Positions 1 through 9,922 of a stretch of 64,000 bases of DNA are shown in pieces. The stretch is from Pseudomonadota bacterium (GTDB lineage: Bacteria; Pseudomonadota; Gammaproteobacteria; Burkholderiales; Methylophilaceae): the NCBI GenBank assembly GCA_020053735.1, contig JAGVMP010000019.1, positions 224,583-288,582 on the forward strand, given 5' to 3'. The position numbers and the translations under genes are program-made. A model generated the notes under the pieces. The model saw only the letters and a list, made by a program, of their open reading frames with translations, made no database searches and was not told the DNA's origin. Within the stretch, counting starts at the first letter, position 1, and the number at the start of each line of letters is the position of its first letter.

Positions 1-929
1 ATTTCACGAATACCGCCGCGACCCAATTTAATATTATCTGTTTGGCCTTTTTGCAGTACATCACGGTGAATCTGCAGTTTCAGCTCACGCATGCTCGCTA
101 GTGCGTTGTAATCTAAATATTTTCTAAATACAAATGGCCTGAGGAGCGTATGGATATTGGTCTGTAGAGCGGTGATTTTTGGGCAAACTACACGTCCTTT
201 TATCCAGGCGTAACGCTCCCATTCGCGCCCATGATTTTGATAATAATCCTCTAGCGCATCCACGCTAGAAACCAATACACCCTCGCCGCCAAACGGCCGC
301 AGCCGCATATCGACGCGAAACACAAAGCCATCTTCAGTCACTTCATCCAAGGCAGAAATCACTTTTTTGCCTAATTTAGTGAAGAAATCCTGATTACTTA
401 TACCCTGACTAGTCTCCCCCTCTTCTTCGTAAGCAAAAATCAAATCGATGTCAGATGATACATTTAACTCGCCACCACCCAGCTTACCCATGCCAACCAC
501 AATCAAGTGTTGTGGATCTCCATTTTTGCACACAGGTTTACCATGTAAGGTTTCTAGCCATATTTGATGGTATTGGATGGCGATGTTTAAGCTAAATTCG
601 GCTAACTGTGTCGTGCTTTGCAACACTTCTTGCAAATCAGCAAAGCCGTTTAAATCACGATATATTGTTCTTAAAATAACGCGCTGACGTAATTGACGCA
701 GTGCCTTTTTAAGTGATTGCTCATCAACAATATTTGCCGCCTCTAAAAAATGTTGCATTTCCGCAATGACATAGGCTTGTTGATGATTTTGTAGCAAATC
801 GTTTAACAAATCCGCATCTTTTGACAGCAATCGTTTAGAGAATAAACTGCATTCTAGCAAGCGCGTGACGCCCGCTGAAAAGCTAGCGCTGACGTGCTTT
901 GCAGCTAATAAATTATCCAGTGTTAGCAT
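1..929 (-). CDS. glnE: Bifunctional glutamine synthetase adenylyltransferase/deadenylase, N-terminal part (runs off the window)
   Basis: GlnE attaches and removes AMP on glutamine synthetase (GlnA) in response to PII, so it sets nitrogen assimilation activity in the cytoplasm. Only about the first 309 residues are present; the gene continues past base 1. The nucleotidyltransferase signature GMGKLGGGELN followed by SSDIDLIF is visible on the minus strand around bases 425-500. DMRLRPFGGEG follows, and GRGGIRE lies at the window edge. The start is the ATG at 929-927, giving MLTLDNLLAAKH. The gene is divergent from acs, with about 120 bases between them. Residues of about 254-265 (ALQTNIHT...) are encoded by a copy of the dispersed palindromic repeat described in the findings. 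Family identity is seen directly in the motifs. Confidence 0.93.
   Translation of the reverse strand, partial: MLTLDNLLAAKHVSASFSAGVTRLLECSLFSKRLLSKDADLLNDLLQNHQQAYVIAEMQHFLEAANIVDEQSLKKALRQLRQRVILRTIYRDLNGFADLQEVLQSTTQLAEFSLNIAIQYHQIWLETLHGKPVCKNGDPQHLIVVGMGKLGGGELNVSSDIDLIFAYEEEGETSQGISNQDFFTKLGKKVISALDEVTEDGFVFRVDMRLRPFGGEGVLVSSVDALEDYYQNHGREWERYAWIKGRVVCPKITALQTNIHTLLRPFVFRKYLDYNALASMRELKLQIHRDVLQKGQTDNIKLGRGGIRE
136..170 (+). repeat. Copy of the 35-bp dispersed palindromic repeat, inside glnE
   Basis: The stretch matches the repeat consensus at 24 of 35 positions. This includes an unbroken 12-base run TATGGATATTGG and the arm end AGAGC. The left arm is degenerate. Read on the minus strand it lies in the glnE frame as ALQTNIHTLLRP, the same frame used by the copies in the ABC-F, addB-like and prepilin genes. 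Confidence 0.6.
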
Positions 930-1052
930 GTGATTTTTAAGGTAATATGACGATTCAAGTTTAGTTACATCTTACCTTAAACATTATTATAAAAAGTAAA
1001 TGTCATTCATTAACGAAAAATTAATCAATGGCAAATTTGGGAGTTGAGTTGC

Positions 1053-3041
1053 ATGGCTATTGAATCTGTTTTAACCGAAAACCGCATATTTCATCCTAGT
1101 GAAGCATTTAAAGTACAAGCCAATGTTTCTGGCTTAGATGCATACAACGCACTTTGTGCAGAAGCTGAAGCGGATTATGAAGGTTTTTGGGCAAAATTAG
1201 CGCGCGAATTATTGGTTTGGCACAAACCTTTTACCAAAACACTCAACGAATCAGAAGCACCCTTCTATAAGTGGTTTGAAGATGGCGAGTTGAATGTTTC
1301 AGTCAATTGTTTGGATAAACATTTAGCCACGATTCCCAATAAAACCGCGATTATTTTTGAGGCGGATAATGGTGACACGAAAACAATCACTTACAAAGCG
1401 TTGTATCACCAAGTATGTCAATTTGCCAACGGCTTAAAAACGCTGAATCTGCCAATTGGGGCATGCGTCATTATTTATTTGCCAATGGGCATTGAGGCGG
1501 TTGTCGCCATGCAAGCCTGCGCGCGCCTAGGCTTAACGCATTCTGTCGTGTTTGGTGGTTTCTCAGCCAAAAGCTTAAACGAACGTATGATTGATGCAGG
1601 CGCAGCGGCAGTGATTACTGCCGATGGTCAATATCGCGGTGGCAAAACATTGCCATTAAAAGCGGCTGTAGATGAAGGCATTGCCCAAGCAAAAAATGAA
1701 CATGGCTGGGATGGCATTCAAAAAGTCATCGTGCTGAAAAAAACAGGTCAAGACGTTGCTTGGAATACTAAAGACATATGGTGGACCGACTTAATTGCAG
1801 GTGAGCCCGATACTTGCGAACCTGTGATGGTAAATGCAGAACATCCGCTATTTTTACTGTATACCAGCGGCTCTACAGGCAAACCAAAAGGTGTACAGCA
1901 TAGTTCAGCTGGTTACTTATTGCATGCCATGAATACCATGCGCTGGACCTTTGATGTAAAACCAAACGATGTCTATTGGTGTACTGCCGACGTAGGCTGG
2001 ATTACTGGCCACAGCTATGTGACTTATGGCCCCTTAGCGATGGGCGCAACACAAGTAGTGTTTGAGGGCATTCCCACTTACCCGAATGCTGGCCGCTTTT
2101 GGCAGATGATTGAAAAGCACAAGGTATCTATTTTCTACACAGCACCAACGGCTATTCGTTCACTCATTAAATCCAGCGAAACTGACCCCAAAACACACCC
2201 AAACCAATATGATTTAAGTAGCTTGCGCCTATTGGGCACAGTGGGCGAACCAATCAATCCAGAAGCGTGGATGTGGTATTACGAGCAGGTAGGCGGCGGC
2301 CGCTGCCCTATCGCCGATACCTTCTGGCAAACCGAAACGGGTGGTCATGTGATTACGCCATTACCTGGAGCGCATTCATTAACGCCTGGCTCCTGTACCA
2401 TGCCGTTCCCAGGCATTGCCATTGATGTGGTCGATGAAACTGGCAAAGATTTACCTTGGGGCACAGGAGGTCTATTGGTGATTAAAAAGCCATGGCCATC
2501 GATGATACGTAATATCTATAATGACCCAGAGCGCTTCAAAACCAGCTATTACCCAACAGATTTAGGTGGCAAATTATATCTTGCAGGCGACGGGGCTGTG
2601 CGTGATGCCAAAACTGGCAACTTCACCATCATGGGCCGCATTGATGACGTGTTAAATGTATCTGGTCATCGATTAGGCACCATGGAAATTGAATCAGCAT
2701 TGGTTTCTAATCATCTGGTCGCGGAAGCCGCAGTCGTCGGTAAACCACATGATATCAAGGGCGAATCGATCGTCGCTTATGTCGTTTTAAAAGGCAGTAG
2801 ACCTACTGGCGAGGAAGCGAAAAAAATCGTCGAAAATTTACGCAACTGGGTAGGCAAAGAAATTGGCCCGATTGCCAAGCCTGATGAAATAAGATTTGGT
2901 GACAATCTGCCAAAAACACGTAGCGGTAAGATTATGCGCCGACTATTACGCAGCTTGGCAAAAGGTGAGGAAATTACTTCTGACATCTCAACTTTAGACA
3001 ATCCAGCCATTTTAGAACAGCTTAAAGAAGTCGTCCGTTAA
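1053..3041 (+). CDS. acs: Acetyl-CoA synthetase (AMP-forming)
   Basis: The enzyme activates acetate to acetyl-CoA through acetyl-AMP in the cytoplasm. The ANL-family P-loop [11 protein letters not shown] starts near residue 270. The hinge and A8 region [14 protein letters not shown] comes later. The C-terminal RSGKIMRR carries the catalytic lysine that is the usual target of acetylation (near residue 625). At 662 residues it has the usual family length. I chose the ATG at 1053 because GGGAG (1039-1043) sits 9 bases upstream. A TTG at 1044 in the same frame would lie directly against that site. The gene is divergent from glnE and followed 27 bases later by a WaaP-like kinase gene. Confidence 0.95.
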   Translation: MAIESVLTENRIFHPSEAFKVQANVSGLDAYNALCAEAEADYEGFWAKLARELLVWHKPFTKTLNESEAPFYKWFEDGELNVSVNCLDKHLATIPNKTAIIFEADNGDTKTITYKALYHQVCQFANGLKTLNLPIGACVIIYLPMGIEAVVAMQACARLGLTHSVVFGGFSAKSLNERMIDAGAAAVITADGQYRGGKTLPLKAAVDEGIAQAKNEHGWDGIQKVIVLKKTGQDVAWNTKDIWWTDLIAGEPDTCEPVMVNAEHPLFLLYTSGSTGKPKGVQHSSAGYLLHAMNTMRWTFDVKPNDVYWCTADVGWITGHSYVTYGPLAMGATQVVFEGIPTYPNAGRFWQMIEKHKVSIFYTAPTAIRSLIKSSETDPKTHPNQYDLSSLRLLGTVGEPINPEAWMWYYEQVGGGRCPIADTFWQTETGGHVITPLPGAHSLTPGSCTMPFPGIAIDVVDETGKDLPWGTGGLLVIKKPWPSMIRNIYNDPERFKTSYYPTDLGGKLYLAGDGAVRDAKTGNFTIMGRIDDVLNVSGHRLGTMEIESALVSNHLVAEAAVVGKPHDIKGESIVAYVVLKGSRPTGEEAKKIVENLRNWVGKEIGPIAKPDEIRFGDNLPKTRSGKIMRRLLRSLAKGEEITSDISTLDNPAILEQLKEVVR

Positions 3042-3068
3042 GCTTTAGTACTTTATGCAAAACTTATC

Positions 3069-3839
3069 ATGAAGAATACTTGGCAGGTGACTGATAGTAG
3101 CGGTCAATTAAGGCATATATTTGGTAATTTGCATGCGGTTTTTGGTCTGCAAGGGCAAAAAATCACGCAAGACAAAGTGTCCGATGTTATCAAAGTTAAA
3201 CATGGCAATCTTTATTACTATGTAAAACGTTACACTTCTGCTGGCAAAGGTATCAAAAAATTCATTGGCAAACCACGCGTGCAAGGTGAATGGGAAAGCT
3301 TGCAAAGGTTTGCGCAATGGGGCATTCCTACCGCTAACTTAATTGGCTTTGGTTTAGAAAAGAAATGGGGCTTATTTCAACGCGGCGCTATTATCACGAA
3401 AGAAATTGCTAACACAAAAAACCTTGCACAGTTAGCAGCGCAATATAATTTTCCAAATAGTGTTATTAAAACCATTAGCGCGCAGCTGGCAGAGCACACA
3501 CGCAACTTGCACACTCATTGCTTTATTCATAACGACCTTAAATGGCGCAACATATTAATAGACAATCACTATCAAGTGTATTTAATTGATTGCCCGCTGG
3601 GTGATTTTTGGCAAGGCCAAATACTGCGTTACCGCATTGTGAGAGATTTAAAGACTTTAGATGATCACGCCAAGAAATACCTAACACGCACACAACGACT
3701 GCGATTTTTTTTGCAGTATGTTCATAGTCCGCAACTGACTGTCGAACATAAAGTATTGTTAACACGTCTGCTGCAAAGACGCTCTAGAAGACATGACCAG
3801 CAAAGCAATTTAAGCTTAATTTTTAATAAAAGCTATTGA
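3069..3839 (+). CDS. Lipopolysaccharide kinase (WaaP/InaA/Kdo kinase) family protein
   Basis: This is a 256-residue kinase-fold protein of the Kdo/WaaP family, whose members phosphorylate sugars of the LPS inner core at the cytoplasmic face. The catalytic loop HNDLKWRNIL starts near residue 154. A DFG-like metal site follows as LIDCPLGDF. An upstream lysine-bearing segment, YYYVKRYTSAGKG, is consistent with nucleotide binding. No signal peptide or membrane segment is seen. It follows acs closely, but no functional link is obvious and no other LPS gene is nearby. The true substrate cannot be told from sequence; 3-deoxy-manno-octulosonic acid, heptose and an unrelated substrate all remain possible. 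Confidence 0.75.
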   Translation: MKNTWQVTDSSGQLRHIFGNLHAVFGLQGQKITQDKVSDVIKVKHGNLYYYVKRYTSAGKGIKKFIGKPRVQGEWESLQRFAQWGIPTANLIGFGLEKKWGLFQRGAIITKEIANTKNLAQLAAQYNFPNSVIKTISAQLAEHTRNLHTHCFIHNDLKWRNILIDNHYQVYLIDCPLGDFWQGQILRYRIVRDLKTLDDHAKKYLTRTQRLRFFLQYVHSPQLTVEHKVLLTRLLQRRSRRHDQQSNLSLIFNKSY

Positions 3840-3961
3840 TTTAGCATTAAATTTAGAACTTAAAGGGATGTTAGATTGCTTATAGTTTGCTGGGCCAGCT
3901 TGTTTAGAGGTCAATCTGTATTTCGGGTAAAATAGCGTTTTTTTCTAAACCGTTATTTATC

Positions 3962-5548
3962 ATGTCACTGCCCAATAGTAATTTACAGGCCGAAATCTCC
4001 CGCCGTCGCACCTTTGCTATAATTTCGCACCCCGATGCGGGTAAAACCACCCTCACCGAAAAACTATTATGGTTTGGTGGTGCGATTCAAGTGGCGGGTG
4101 AAGTGCGTGGGCGCAAAGCCGCGCGTCATGCCACATCGGACTGGATGGAGCTGGAAAAACAACGCGGCATTTCGGTCACGTCATCCGTCATGCAGTTCCC
4201 GTATCGCGAGCACATGATTAACCTGCTCGATACGCCAGGCCACGATGACTTTTCTGAAGATACTTATAGAACCTTAACAGCGGTAGACTCTGCTGTGATG
4301 GTGATTGACTCAGTAAATGGTGTAGAGGCGCAAACAATTAAATTATTAAATGTGTGTCGCATGCGCGATACGCCGATTATCACGTTTATTAACAAATTAG
4401 ACCGTGAAAGCCGCCCTCCGATTGAGTTGCTGGACGAAATTGAAACCACCTTAGGTATGGAATGCGCACCAATGACTTGGCCAATTGGCATGGGAAAAGG
4501 CTTTCGTGGCGTATATAACTTATATACAGACACTATTTCGTTTTTTGACCCACGTGCTGAAAAAGGCACCTCGGAGACGATTAAAGGCCTTGATAATCCG
4601 CGCTTAGATGAGTTGCTTGGCCATGTGGCCGCAGAATTACGTGTGGATATTGAGCTTGTTCGTGGCGCTTCACACAGTTTTGACGCGGCACGTTATTTAA
4701 GTGGCAAACAAACGCCGGTGTATTTTGGCTCAGCCATTAATAACTTTGGCGTGCAAAGTTTGTTAGATGCCGTCGTCGATTTATCTCCACCACCTTTAGC
4801 ACGTAAAACTGCCAGCCGTGAAGTAAGCGCAGATGAAGCAAAATTCTCGGGCTTTGTGTTTAAAATTCAAGCCAATATGGATCCAAAACATCGCGACAGA
4901 ATCGCCTTTTTGCGCGTATGTTCTGGCCGATTTGAGCGTGGCATGAAGATTAAACAAGTGGCTTCTGGCAAAACAATCAGCGTGAACAACGCGATCACTT
5001 TTATGGCGCAAGACCGCACCACCATGGACGAAGCATACTCTGGCGATATTATTGGCATTCCCAACCACGGCACCATTAAGTTGGGCGATACTTTTTCAGA
5101 GTCCGAACCACTTAAATTTATTGGCATTCCCTCTTTCGCGCCCGAACATTTTAGACGCGCGCGCATCAAAAACCCGATGAAAATGAAACAGTTGCAAATT
5201 GGCCTAAAACAATTGGCAGAAGAAGGAGCAGCGCAGCTGTTTCGTCCTTTATTAAGCAATGATTTAATTTTAGGCGCAGTCGGCATGTTGCAGTTTGAGG
5301 TAGTGGCGCACAGGCTAGAGCACGAATATAGCGTCGATATGGTGTTTGAGCCTTACGACTGTTACACTGCGCGCTGGCTGCGTGGCTCTGACGCTGATTT
5401 AAAAGCGATTGCCGATAAATATGGCTTTAACGTCGGCTTAGATGGCAACGATGAATACGTTTACCTTGCTCCCAACCGGGTGAATTTACAAATGGCGCAA
5501 GAGCGTTATCCTGATATTGAATTTTTAGCAACGCGGGAAATTAGCTAG
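3962..5548 (+). CDS. prfC: Peptide chain release factor 3 (RF3)
   Basis: RF3 is a translational GTPase that recycles RF1 and RF2 from the ribosome after peptide release. The G1 loop HPDAGKTTL lies near residue 23. The switch II motif [14 protein letters not shown] and the NKLDRE G4 motif follow. The 528-residue length is typical (E. coli 529). The region after residue 300 has the EF-Tu-like domain 2 and RF3 C-terminal domain. The gene stands alone on the plus strand, converging with the next gene at a gap of only 15 bases. Confidence 0.96.
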   Translation: MSLPNSNLQAEISRRRTFAIISHPDAGKTTLTEKLLWFGGAIQVAGEVRGRKAARHATSDWMELEKQRGISVTSSVMQFPYREHMINLLDTPGHDDFSEDTYRTLTAVDSAVMVIDSVNGVEAQTIKLLNVCRMRDTPIITFINKLDRESRPPIELLDEIETTLGMECAPMTWPIGMGKGFRGVYNLYTDTISFFDPRAEKGTSETIKGLDNPRLDELLGHVAAELRVDIELVRGASHSFDAARYLSGKQTPVYFGSAINNFGVQSLLDAVVDLSPPPLARKTASREVSADEAKFSGFVFKIQANMDPKHRDRIAFLRVCSGRFERGMKIKQVASGKTISVNNAITFMAQDRTTMDEAYSGDIIGIPNHGTIKLGDTFSESEPLKFIGIPSFAPEHFRRARIKNPMKMKQLQIGLKQLAEEGAAQLFRPLLSNDLILGAVGMLQFEVVAHRLEHEYSVDMVFEPYDCYTARWLRGSDADLKAIADKYGFNVGLDGNDEYVYLAPNRVNLQMAQERYPDIEFLATREIS

Positions 5549-5563
5549 CCTTTCCATACCTAG

Positions 5564-6088
5564 TTACGAGGCGTTCTCCGAAGCATTTACCTGAGGGGGA
5601 TTAGCCATCAAATGTGCTAGGCGTTCCATCAATTTATCGGCTACCGTACGGCCGTTGCGTGACTCTCTGATCGCCATATGCCAGCGTGCAACGCATGATT
5701 TTAATTCATCCGCATTACTCACCAACGCAATCTTTTGCTCAATATCACGACTCATGAGACCTAGTTGCAGTTGTGACTCTTCTATTAAAAAAGTTTTAAT
5801 GAAGGTGAGGTGATCACGAGACAACTCAACACTTTTGAGTTGCGTATCTTGCGCTTGCTTATATTCTGTTACTTGCTTTGCCATGTTAGCGTTAACCAAA
5901 TAACCAAGCTTTTCTAAATCTGCCAGCATTTGTACTACTTGCTCAGAATTAAACATTTGTGCAATTTGACGATTGGTGCGCCTACCGTTCACCATAATCA
6001 ATAATTGTCTGTGTTTTAAACTAAGCGTGCGGCTACTTAGTTCAAATTCTTTAATGCCAAGCGCTGATTTTTCGTAAACAGTATCCAT
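5564..6088 (-). CDS. Conserved hypothetical protein, possible winged-helix N-terminus
   Basis: I do not recognise a named family for this 174-residue soluble protein. Residues of about 15-60 (LSLKHRQLLIMVNGRRT, then QIAQMF, then LADLEKLGYL) look like a helix-turn-helix followed by a wing. The rest is predominantly helical and charged. There is no signal peptide. A DNA-binding or protein-interaction role is inference from pattern only. It converges with prfC and has about 130 AT-rich bases upstream. Confidence 0.6.
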   Translation of the reverse strand: MDTVYEKSALGIKEFELSSRTLSLKHRQLLIMVNGRRTNRQIAQMFNSEQVVQMLADLEKLGYLVNANMAKQVTEYKQAQDTQLKSVELSRDHLTFIKTFLIEESQLQLGLMSRDIEQKIALVSNADELKSCVARWHMAIRESRNGRTVADKLMERLAHLMANPPQVNASENAS

Positions 6089-6217
6089 ATAATTAACTCG
6101 TTATTAATCTTAAAAGCGAGTTTAGTTATATAAAATGAATCTTTTATTACATTTATTAAATTGTGAAGAAATTATTACTCAGGACTAGTAAAGTTGGCTA
6201 ACTAACACATTCTCTAC

Positions 6218-7090
6218 TTAATACTTATTAATAAACGCGGCTAGCGGTTTTAGTAACTCACCATTGCCGCGCAAGGGCTTAGCTAGCTTGGCCACCATGT
6301 CAACATGACCATAGCTTGCAAATTCGACCACTTCTACCTGACCATTGTTTTCTTTGATTTTTTTTGCCAAATTAATACTGTTGCGCGGCCACACGGTGCC
6401 ATCTTTCATGCCTACCGCTAACAATAATGGTGGATTTTTACCATCCACAAAATTAATAGGTTGCGATTTCCACTGCTCAGCTTCGGGTGCAAATATCGTC
6501 TTTAATCTATCAGATTTTAATGGTAAAAAATCATAAGGGCCTGCCAAGCCTATCACTCCGGCAAAATCAGTAGGTTTGAGTGATTCTACAGCCAAATATT
6601 TAGCGTTGATCGCCATCATGACGGCAATATGCGCGCCAGCAGAGTGGCCAGCTAGAAACACTTTATTAGCATCACCATTATATTTTTTGATATTTGTTTT
6701 TACCCATTTGGCTACGCTCACAGGGTCTGTCATCAACTCGGGGAATAGTACATCAGGATAAACGCGATAATCAGGCACTACCACAATATGGCCAAGGCCA
6801 GCCAACGCTTCGGCAGCAAATTTATATTCAGCCCGTTCACCTGAATCCCAGTTGCCACCATAATAAAAAATAATCACTTTTTTAAGCGCGTTAGTTTGTT
6901 GTGCCATTTTTGGCAGGTAGATGTCCAACTTTTGTCGCTGATGCTTGCCATATTCCACTGCAGAAACCAGTTCGTAGCCATTCTCTGGCACCAGCGAATT
7001 TAATACTTTCACGGGCGAGCAGGCACTGCTAAAACAAGCCATGATAGCCACTAGGTATCGACTAAGCTTATGATTGATTAATTGCATCAT
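6218..7090 (-). CDS. Alpha/beta hydrolase, putative esterase lipoprotein
   Basis: This is an esterase/lipase-type alpha/beta hydrolase. An oxyanion-hole segment FYYGGNWDSG is followed by the nucleophile elbow GHSAGAH (GxSxG). The acid probably lies in VGMKDGTVW and the histidine in YGHVDM. The frame stays open to 7249, but that would overlap the upstream gene by about 100 bases. I therefore place the start at the ATG pair 7090/7087. It begins MMQLINHK, followed by a hydrophobic stretch ending in MACFSSAC that could be a lipobox. The protein is then probably anchored on the periplasmic side of a membrane. Its substrate is unknown; the closest functional class by motif is the BD-FAE/carboxylesterase group. 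Confidence 0.75.
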   Translation of the reverse strand: MMQLINHKLSRYLVAIMACFSSACSPVKVLNSLVPENGYELVSAVEYGKHQRQKLDIYLPKMAQQTNALKKVIIFYYGGNWDSGERAEYKFAAEALAGLGHIVVVPDYRVYPDVLFPELMTDPVSVAKWVKTNIKKYNGDANKVFLAGHSAGAHIAVMMAINAKYLAVESLKPTDFAGVIGLAGPYDFLPLKSDRLKTIFAPEAEQWKSQPINFVDGKNPPLLLAVGMKDGTVWPRNSINLAKKIKENNGQVEVVEFASYGHVDMVAKLAKPLRGNGELLKPLAAFINKY

Positions 7091-7145
7091 GCCCAATATA
7101 CGTGACGAATGGCAATTTAGTTTCAAATGCAAATATTTAAAAAAG

Positions 7146-7706
7146 TTAAGATTCAAACGCTTCGCACAGTTGGCTGAGTAGCTGTCCAAAAATTGGTAGC
7201 ACATCCTCTTTACTATGCGGGCTGTCATCATCGGTGCCAGCCACCACAAAGCTCACCGTGAGTTTATCTACATTTTCTCTAAATTCCACCCAATGCTCCG
7301 CCTCAGCTTCGCCAATCAATTTAAATTTATTAAAACCACTTTCAATAATTTCCATCAGCTCAGCATCTGGCAAGCCCGCAAATAAAGTCTTTGCGATGAT
7401 AATTTGCGCTTTGGTGATATCAGGCGTGACGCCCTCTTTAGTTAAAGGTGCGGTAAAAAACGCAAACGTGAGCAAGGCATAGGCTTGATACACACTCAGC
7501 ATGTCAAAATTATTCTTATACTCATCTGCCGGCTGCCTATCCGCTACCTGAATGGCCTGAAAAGTGACATAACTGGCTAAATAATGCGCCGAATCTTCCA
7601 CCTCGTATTCAGCTAAATTAGTGTTCGGCCGACTGCCATCTCCATCGTCAAAAGTTTCTGCCAAACACAAGGCATGTAACAAGTTGAGTCGTTTTGAGTA
7701 ATCCAT
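7146..7706 (-). CDS. Hypothetical protein, acidic
   Basis: This 186-residue, strongly acidic soluble protein has no family I recognise. It has a helical central part (YQAYALLTFAFFTA) and an acidic C-terminal tail. It lies 65 bases downstream of the ABC-F gene on the same strand and about 55 bases upstream of the hydrolase, so all three may share a transcript. No catalytic motif is apparent. Confidence 0.6.
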   Translation of the reverse strand: MDYSKRLNLLHALCLAETFDDGDGSRPNTNLAEYEVEDSAHYLASYVTFQAIQVADRQPADEYKNNFDMLSVYQAYALLTFAFFTAPLTKEGVTPDITKAQIIIAKTLFAGLPDAELMEIIESGFNKFKLIGEAEAEHWVEFRENVDKLTVSFVVAGTDDDSPHSKEDVLPIFGQLLSQLCEAFES

Positions 7707-7771
7707 GTGTATCCCTTTAATGGTTTTTTTACTGGCTTTTATTGCTAATTTTTAATTACGAATTTCTTCAT

Positions 7772-9724
7772 CTAATTAATTTCTGGCAAGGCTTCAAGCT
7801 GTTCGTGCAATTCTAACCAACGCATTTCAGCGTCATCAATTGCATTTGTTATCTCAGCTTGACGCTTTAAAAGTGCTTGCAGTTCAACTTTATTTTGCTG
7901 TTCGTATAAATCGGCTTCTCCCGCCCGCGTGTCTAAACGCGCTTTTTCTGCCTGATATTTATCTAAACTTTTTTCAATCTGCTCAGTTTCTTTTAATAGC
8001 GGCCTGCGCGCCACAATGCGCATTTGCCGCTCTTGTTTTTGTTGTGCATACGAGCCCTTAACCTCTGCCTTGGAAGCCTCACTGGTATTGGCTTGCAGGA
8101 CATCTGTTTCGATAGTGTTGTTTTTTTGGCCGTTTTTTTGAGTTGCTAACCATGATTTATAGTCATCTAAATCGCCATCGAACGCTTCCACTTTGCCACC
8201 AGCCACCAGCACAAAATTATCGCAGCTGGCTTTTAACAAAGCCCTGTCATGCGAAACCAAAATCACACCGCCCTGATAATCTTGCAAAGCCAAAGTCAAA
8301 GCATGGCGCATTTCAAGGTCAAGATGGTTGGTGGGCTCATCCAGCAATAGTAAATTCGGGCGCGTCCATATCAATAAAGCCAAAGCTAGGCGCGATTTTT
8401 CACCGCCAGAGAAATTTTCAATACAGCTACGCGCCATATCGCCTTTAAAATCAAAGCCGCCCAGATAATTCAGGTGTTCTTGCTCACGCGTATTCGGATC
8501 TAATCGTAGCATGTGTTGTAGCGGCGATTCGTGCAGGCGTAGTTGCTCCAATTGATGTTGGGCAAAGTAGCCAATGTTCAAATCCTTGCCTTCAACACGT
8601 TTGCCGGCTAATGGCTTTAATTCTGCTGCCAGTAACTTAATTAAAGTGGATTTCCCTGCGCCATTTTTACCCAGCAAGCCAATGCGTTCACCTGGCCGTA
8701 TTGCGAGTACTACTTTATTGAGTATCGTTTTATCAGAATACCCAGCATCCACATCGTCCAACACCAACAAAGGGTCTGGTGCAGCCAAAGGCAACCTAAA
8801 CTCAAAGCTAAATTGCGAATCCACATGTGCGGCAGAAATCATTTCCATGCGCTCCAACGCCTTGATTCTGCTTTGTGCTTGGCGCGCCTTGGTGGCTTGC
8901 ACCCTAAAACGGTCGATATAGCTGTGCAAATGCGCTACTTTGCGTTGCTGCTTTTCAAACATGGCTTGTTGCAGCGCCAGCTTTTCGGCGCGTTGCCGCT
9001 CAAAATCTGAGTAGCCGCCGCGATACAGCGTAATCGTCTGCTGCTCAATGTGCAGCACGTTATCAATCACCGCGTCTAAAAAATCGCGGTCATGCGAAAT
9101 CATGAGTAAAGTGCCACGATACTCTCGCAACCAGCCTTCTAGCCAAATCACTGCGTCTAAATCTAAATGGTTTGTCGGCTCGTCTAGCAATAATAGATCT
9201 GAACGGCACATCAGCGCACGCGCCAAATTAAGCCGCACGCGCCATCCACCAGAGAAGTCACTAACAGGCCGTACCAAATCGGCTTGGCTGAAACCCAAGC
9301 CATCTAACAAAGCAGATGCGCGTGCTTTTGCGCTATAGCCTTCAATATCGCTTAGGCGATGATGCAGCTCGGCAATTTTTTCACCTTGATGGTTGGCCTC
9401 TGCCGCTGTTAAGGCGTTTTCTACTTGGCGCAACTGTTTTTCTATGCTGCGCAGCTCGTCATCGCCATCTAGAGTAAATTCAAGCGCAGGCTGATTCAGC
9501 GCAGGCGTTTCTTGTGCCACATGTGCAATGACCCAACCTGGCGGAATTTCCAAATTACCTTTTTCTGGTTGTAGCTCACCGCGCAACAAAGCAAACAGTG
9601 ATGATTTACCCGCGCCATTTGCACCAATCAAACCCACTTTGTGGCCAGGATGTAGCTGAAAAGTGGCTGCCTGTAGCAACACTTTAATGCCACGCGTCAG
9701 GCTTAAATTTTTAAATTGAATCAA
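7772..9724 (-). CDS. yheS: ABC-F family ATPase, YheS type
   Basis: ABC-F proteins carry two ABC cassettes, have no membrane domain, and act on the ribosome. The first Walker A GANGAGKSSL is near residue 34, with signature SGGWR and Walker B LLLDEPTNHLDLD near residue 180. The second cassette has GKNGAGKSTL, signature SGGEKSR and another LLLDEPTNHLDLE. The 650-residue length and the charged coiled-coil C-terminus fit YheS. The linker after cassette two (residues of about 542-553, VLQANTSEASKA) is encoded by a copy of the dispersed palindromic repeat. The gene is divergent from yhdP across 198 AT-rich bases that probably hold both promoters. Confidence 0.9.
   Translation of the reverse strand: MIQFKNLSLTRGIKVLLQAATFQLHPGHKVGLIGANGAGKSSLFALLRGELQPEKGNLEIPPGWVIAHVAQETPALNQPALEFTLDGDDELRSIEKQLRQVENALTAAEANHQGEKIAELHHRLSDIEGYSAKARASALLDGLGFSQADLVRPVSDFSGGWRVRLNLARALMCRSDLLLLDEPTNHLDLDAVIWLEGWLREYRGTLLMISHDRDFLDAVIDNVLHIEQQTITLYRGGYSDFERQRAEKLALQQAMFEKQQRKVAHLHSYIDRFRVQATKARQAQSRIKALERMEMISAAHVDSQFSFEFRLPLAAPDPLLVLDDVDAGYSDKTILNKVVLAIRPGERIGLLGKNGAGKSTLIKLLAAELKPLAGKRVEGKDLNIGYFAQHQLEQLRLHESPLQHMLRLDPNTREQEHLNYLGGFDFKGDMARSCIENFSGGEKSRLALALLIWTRPNLLLLDEPTNHLDLEMRHALTLALQDYQGGVILVSHDRALLKASCDNFVLVAGGKVEAFDGDLDDYKSWLATQKNGQKNNTIETDVLQANTSEASKAEVKGSYAQQKQERQMRIVARRPLLKETEQIEKSLDKYQAEKARLDTRAGEADLYEQQNKVELQALLKRQAEITNAIDDAEMRWLELHEQLEALPEIN
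8067..8101 (+). repeat. Copy of the 35-bp dispersed palindromic repeat, inside the ABC-F gene
   Basis: It matches the consensus at 26 of 35 positions, with an unbroken run TATTGGCTTGCAG and the inner left arm AAGCCT. Read in the gene it gives VLQANTSEASKA, in the flexible linker after the second ATPase cassette, where an insertion should be tolerated. Confidence 0.65.
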
Positions 9725-9922
9725 CGAATATCCGAACTTTATACTGGCGTGTCAGCCAAATTGACTAAAAGGCGTTATTTTAATGCAATACGGCTTAAGT
9801 TCTTATTAAATGTTTACGTTTTATTAACAAGTTATTCAAGCAAATTAAAGTAAAATAAACATCAAGTTAACGCAATTATTTTAAAATCATATTTAAAGTC
9901 CTCTTCACAAAACTCACTTTCA

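Noticed and set aside
3905..3933. TAAAAT before prfC as a promoter.
   Set aside because: No -35 element lies at an acceptable distance.
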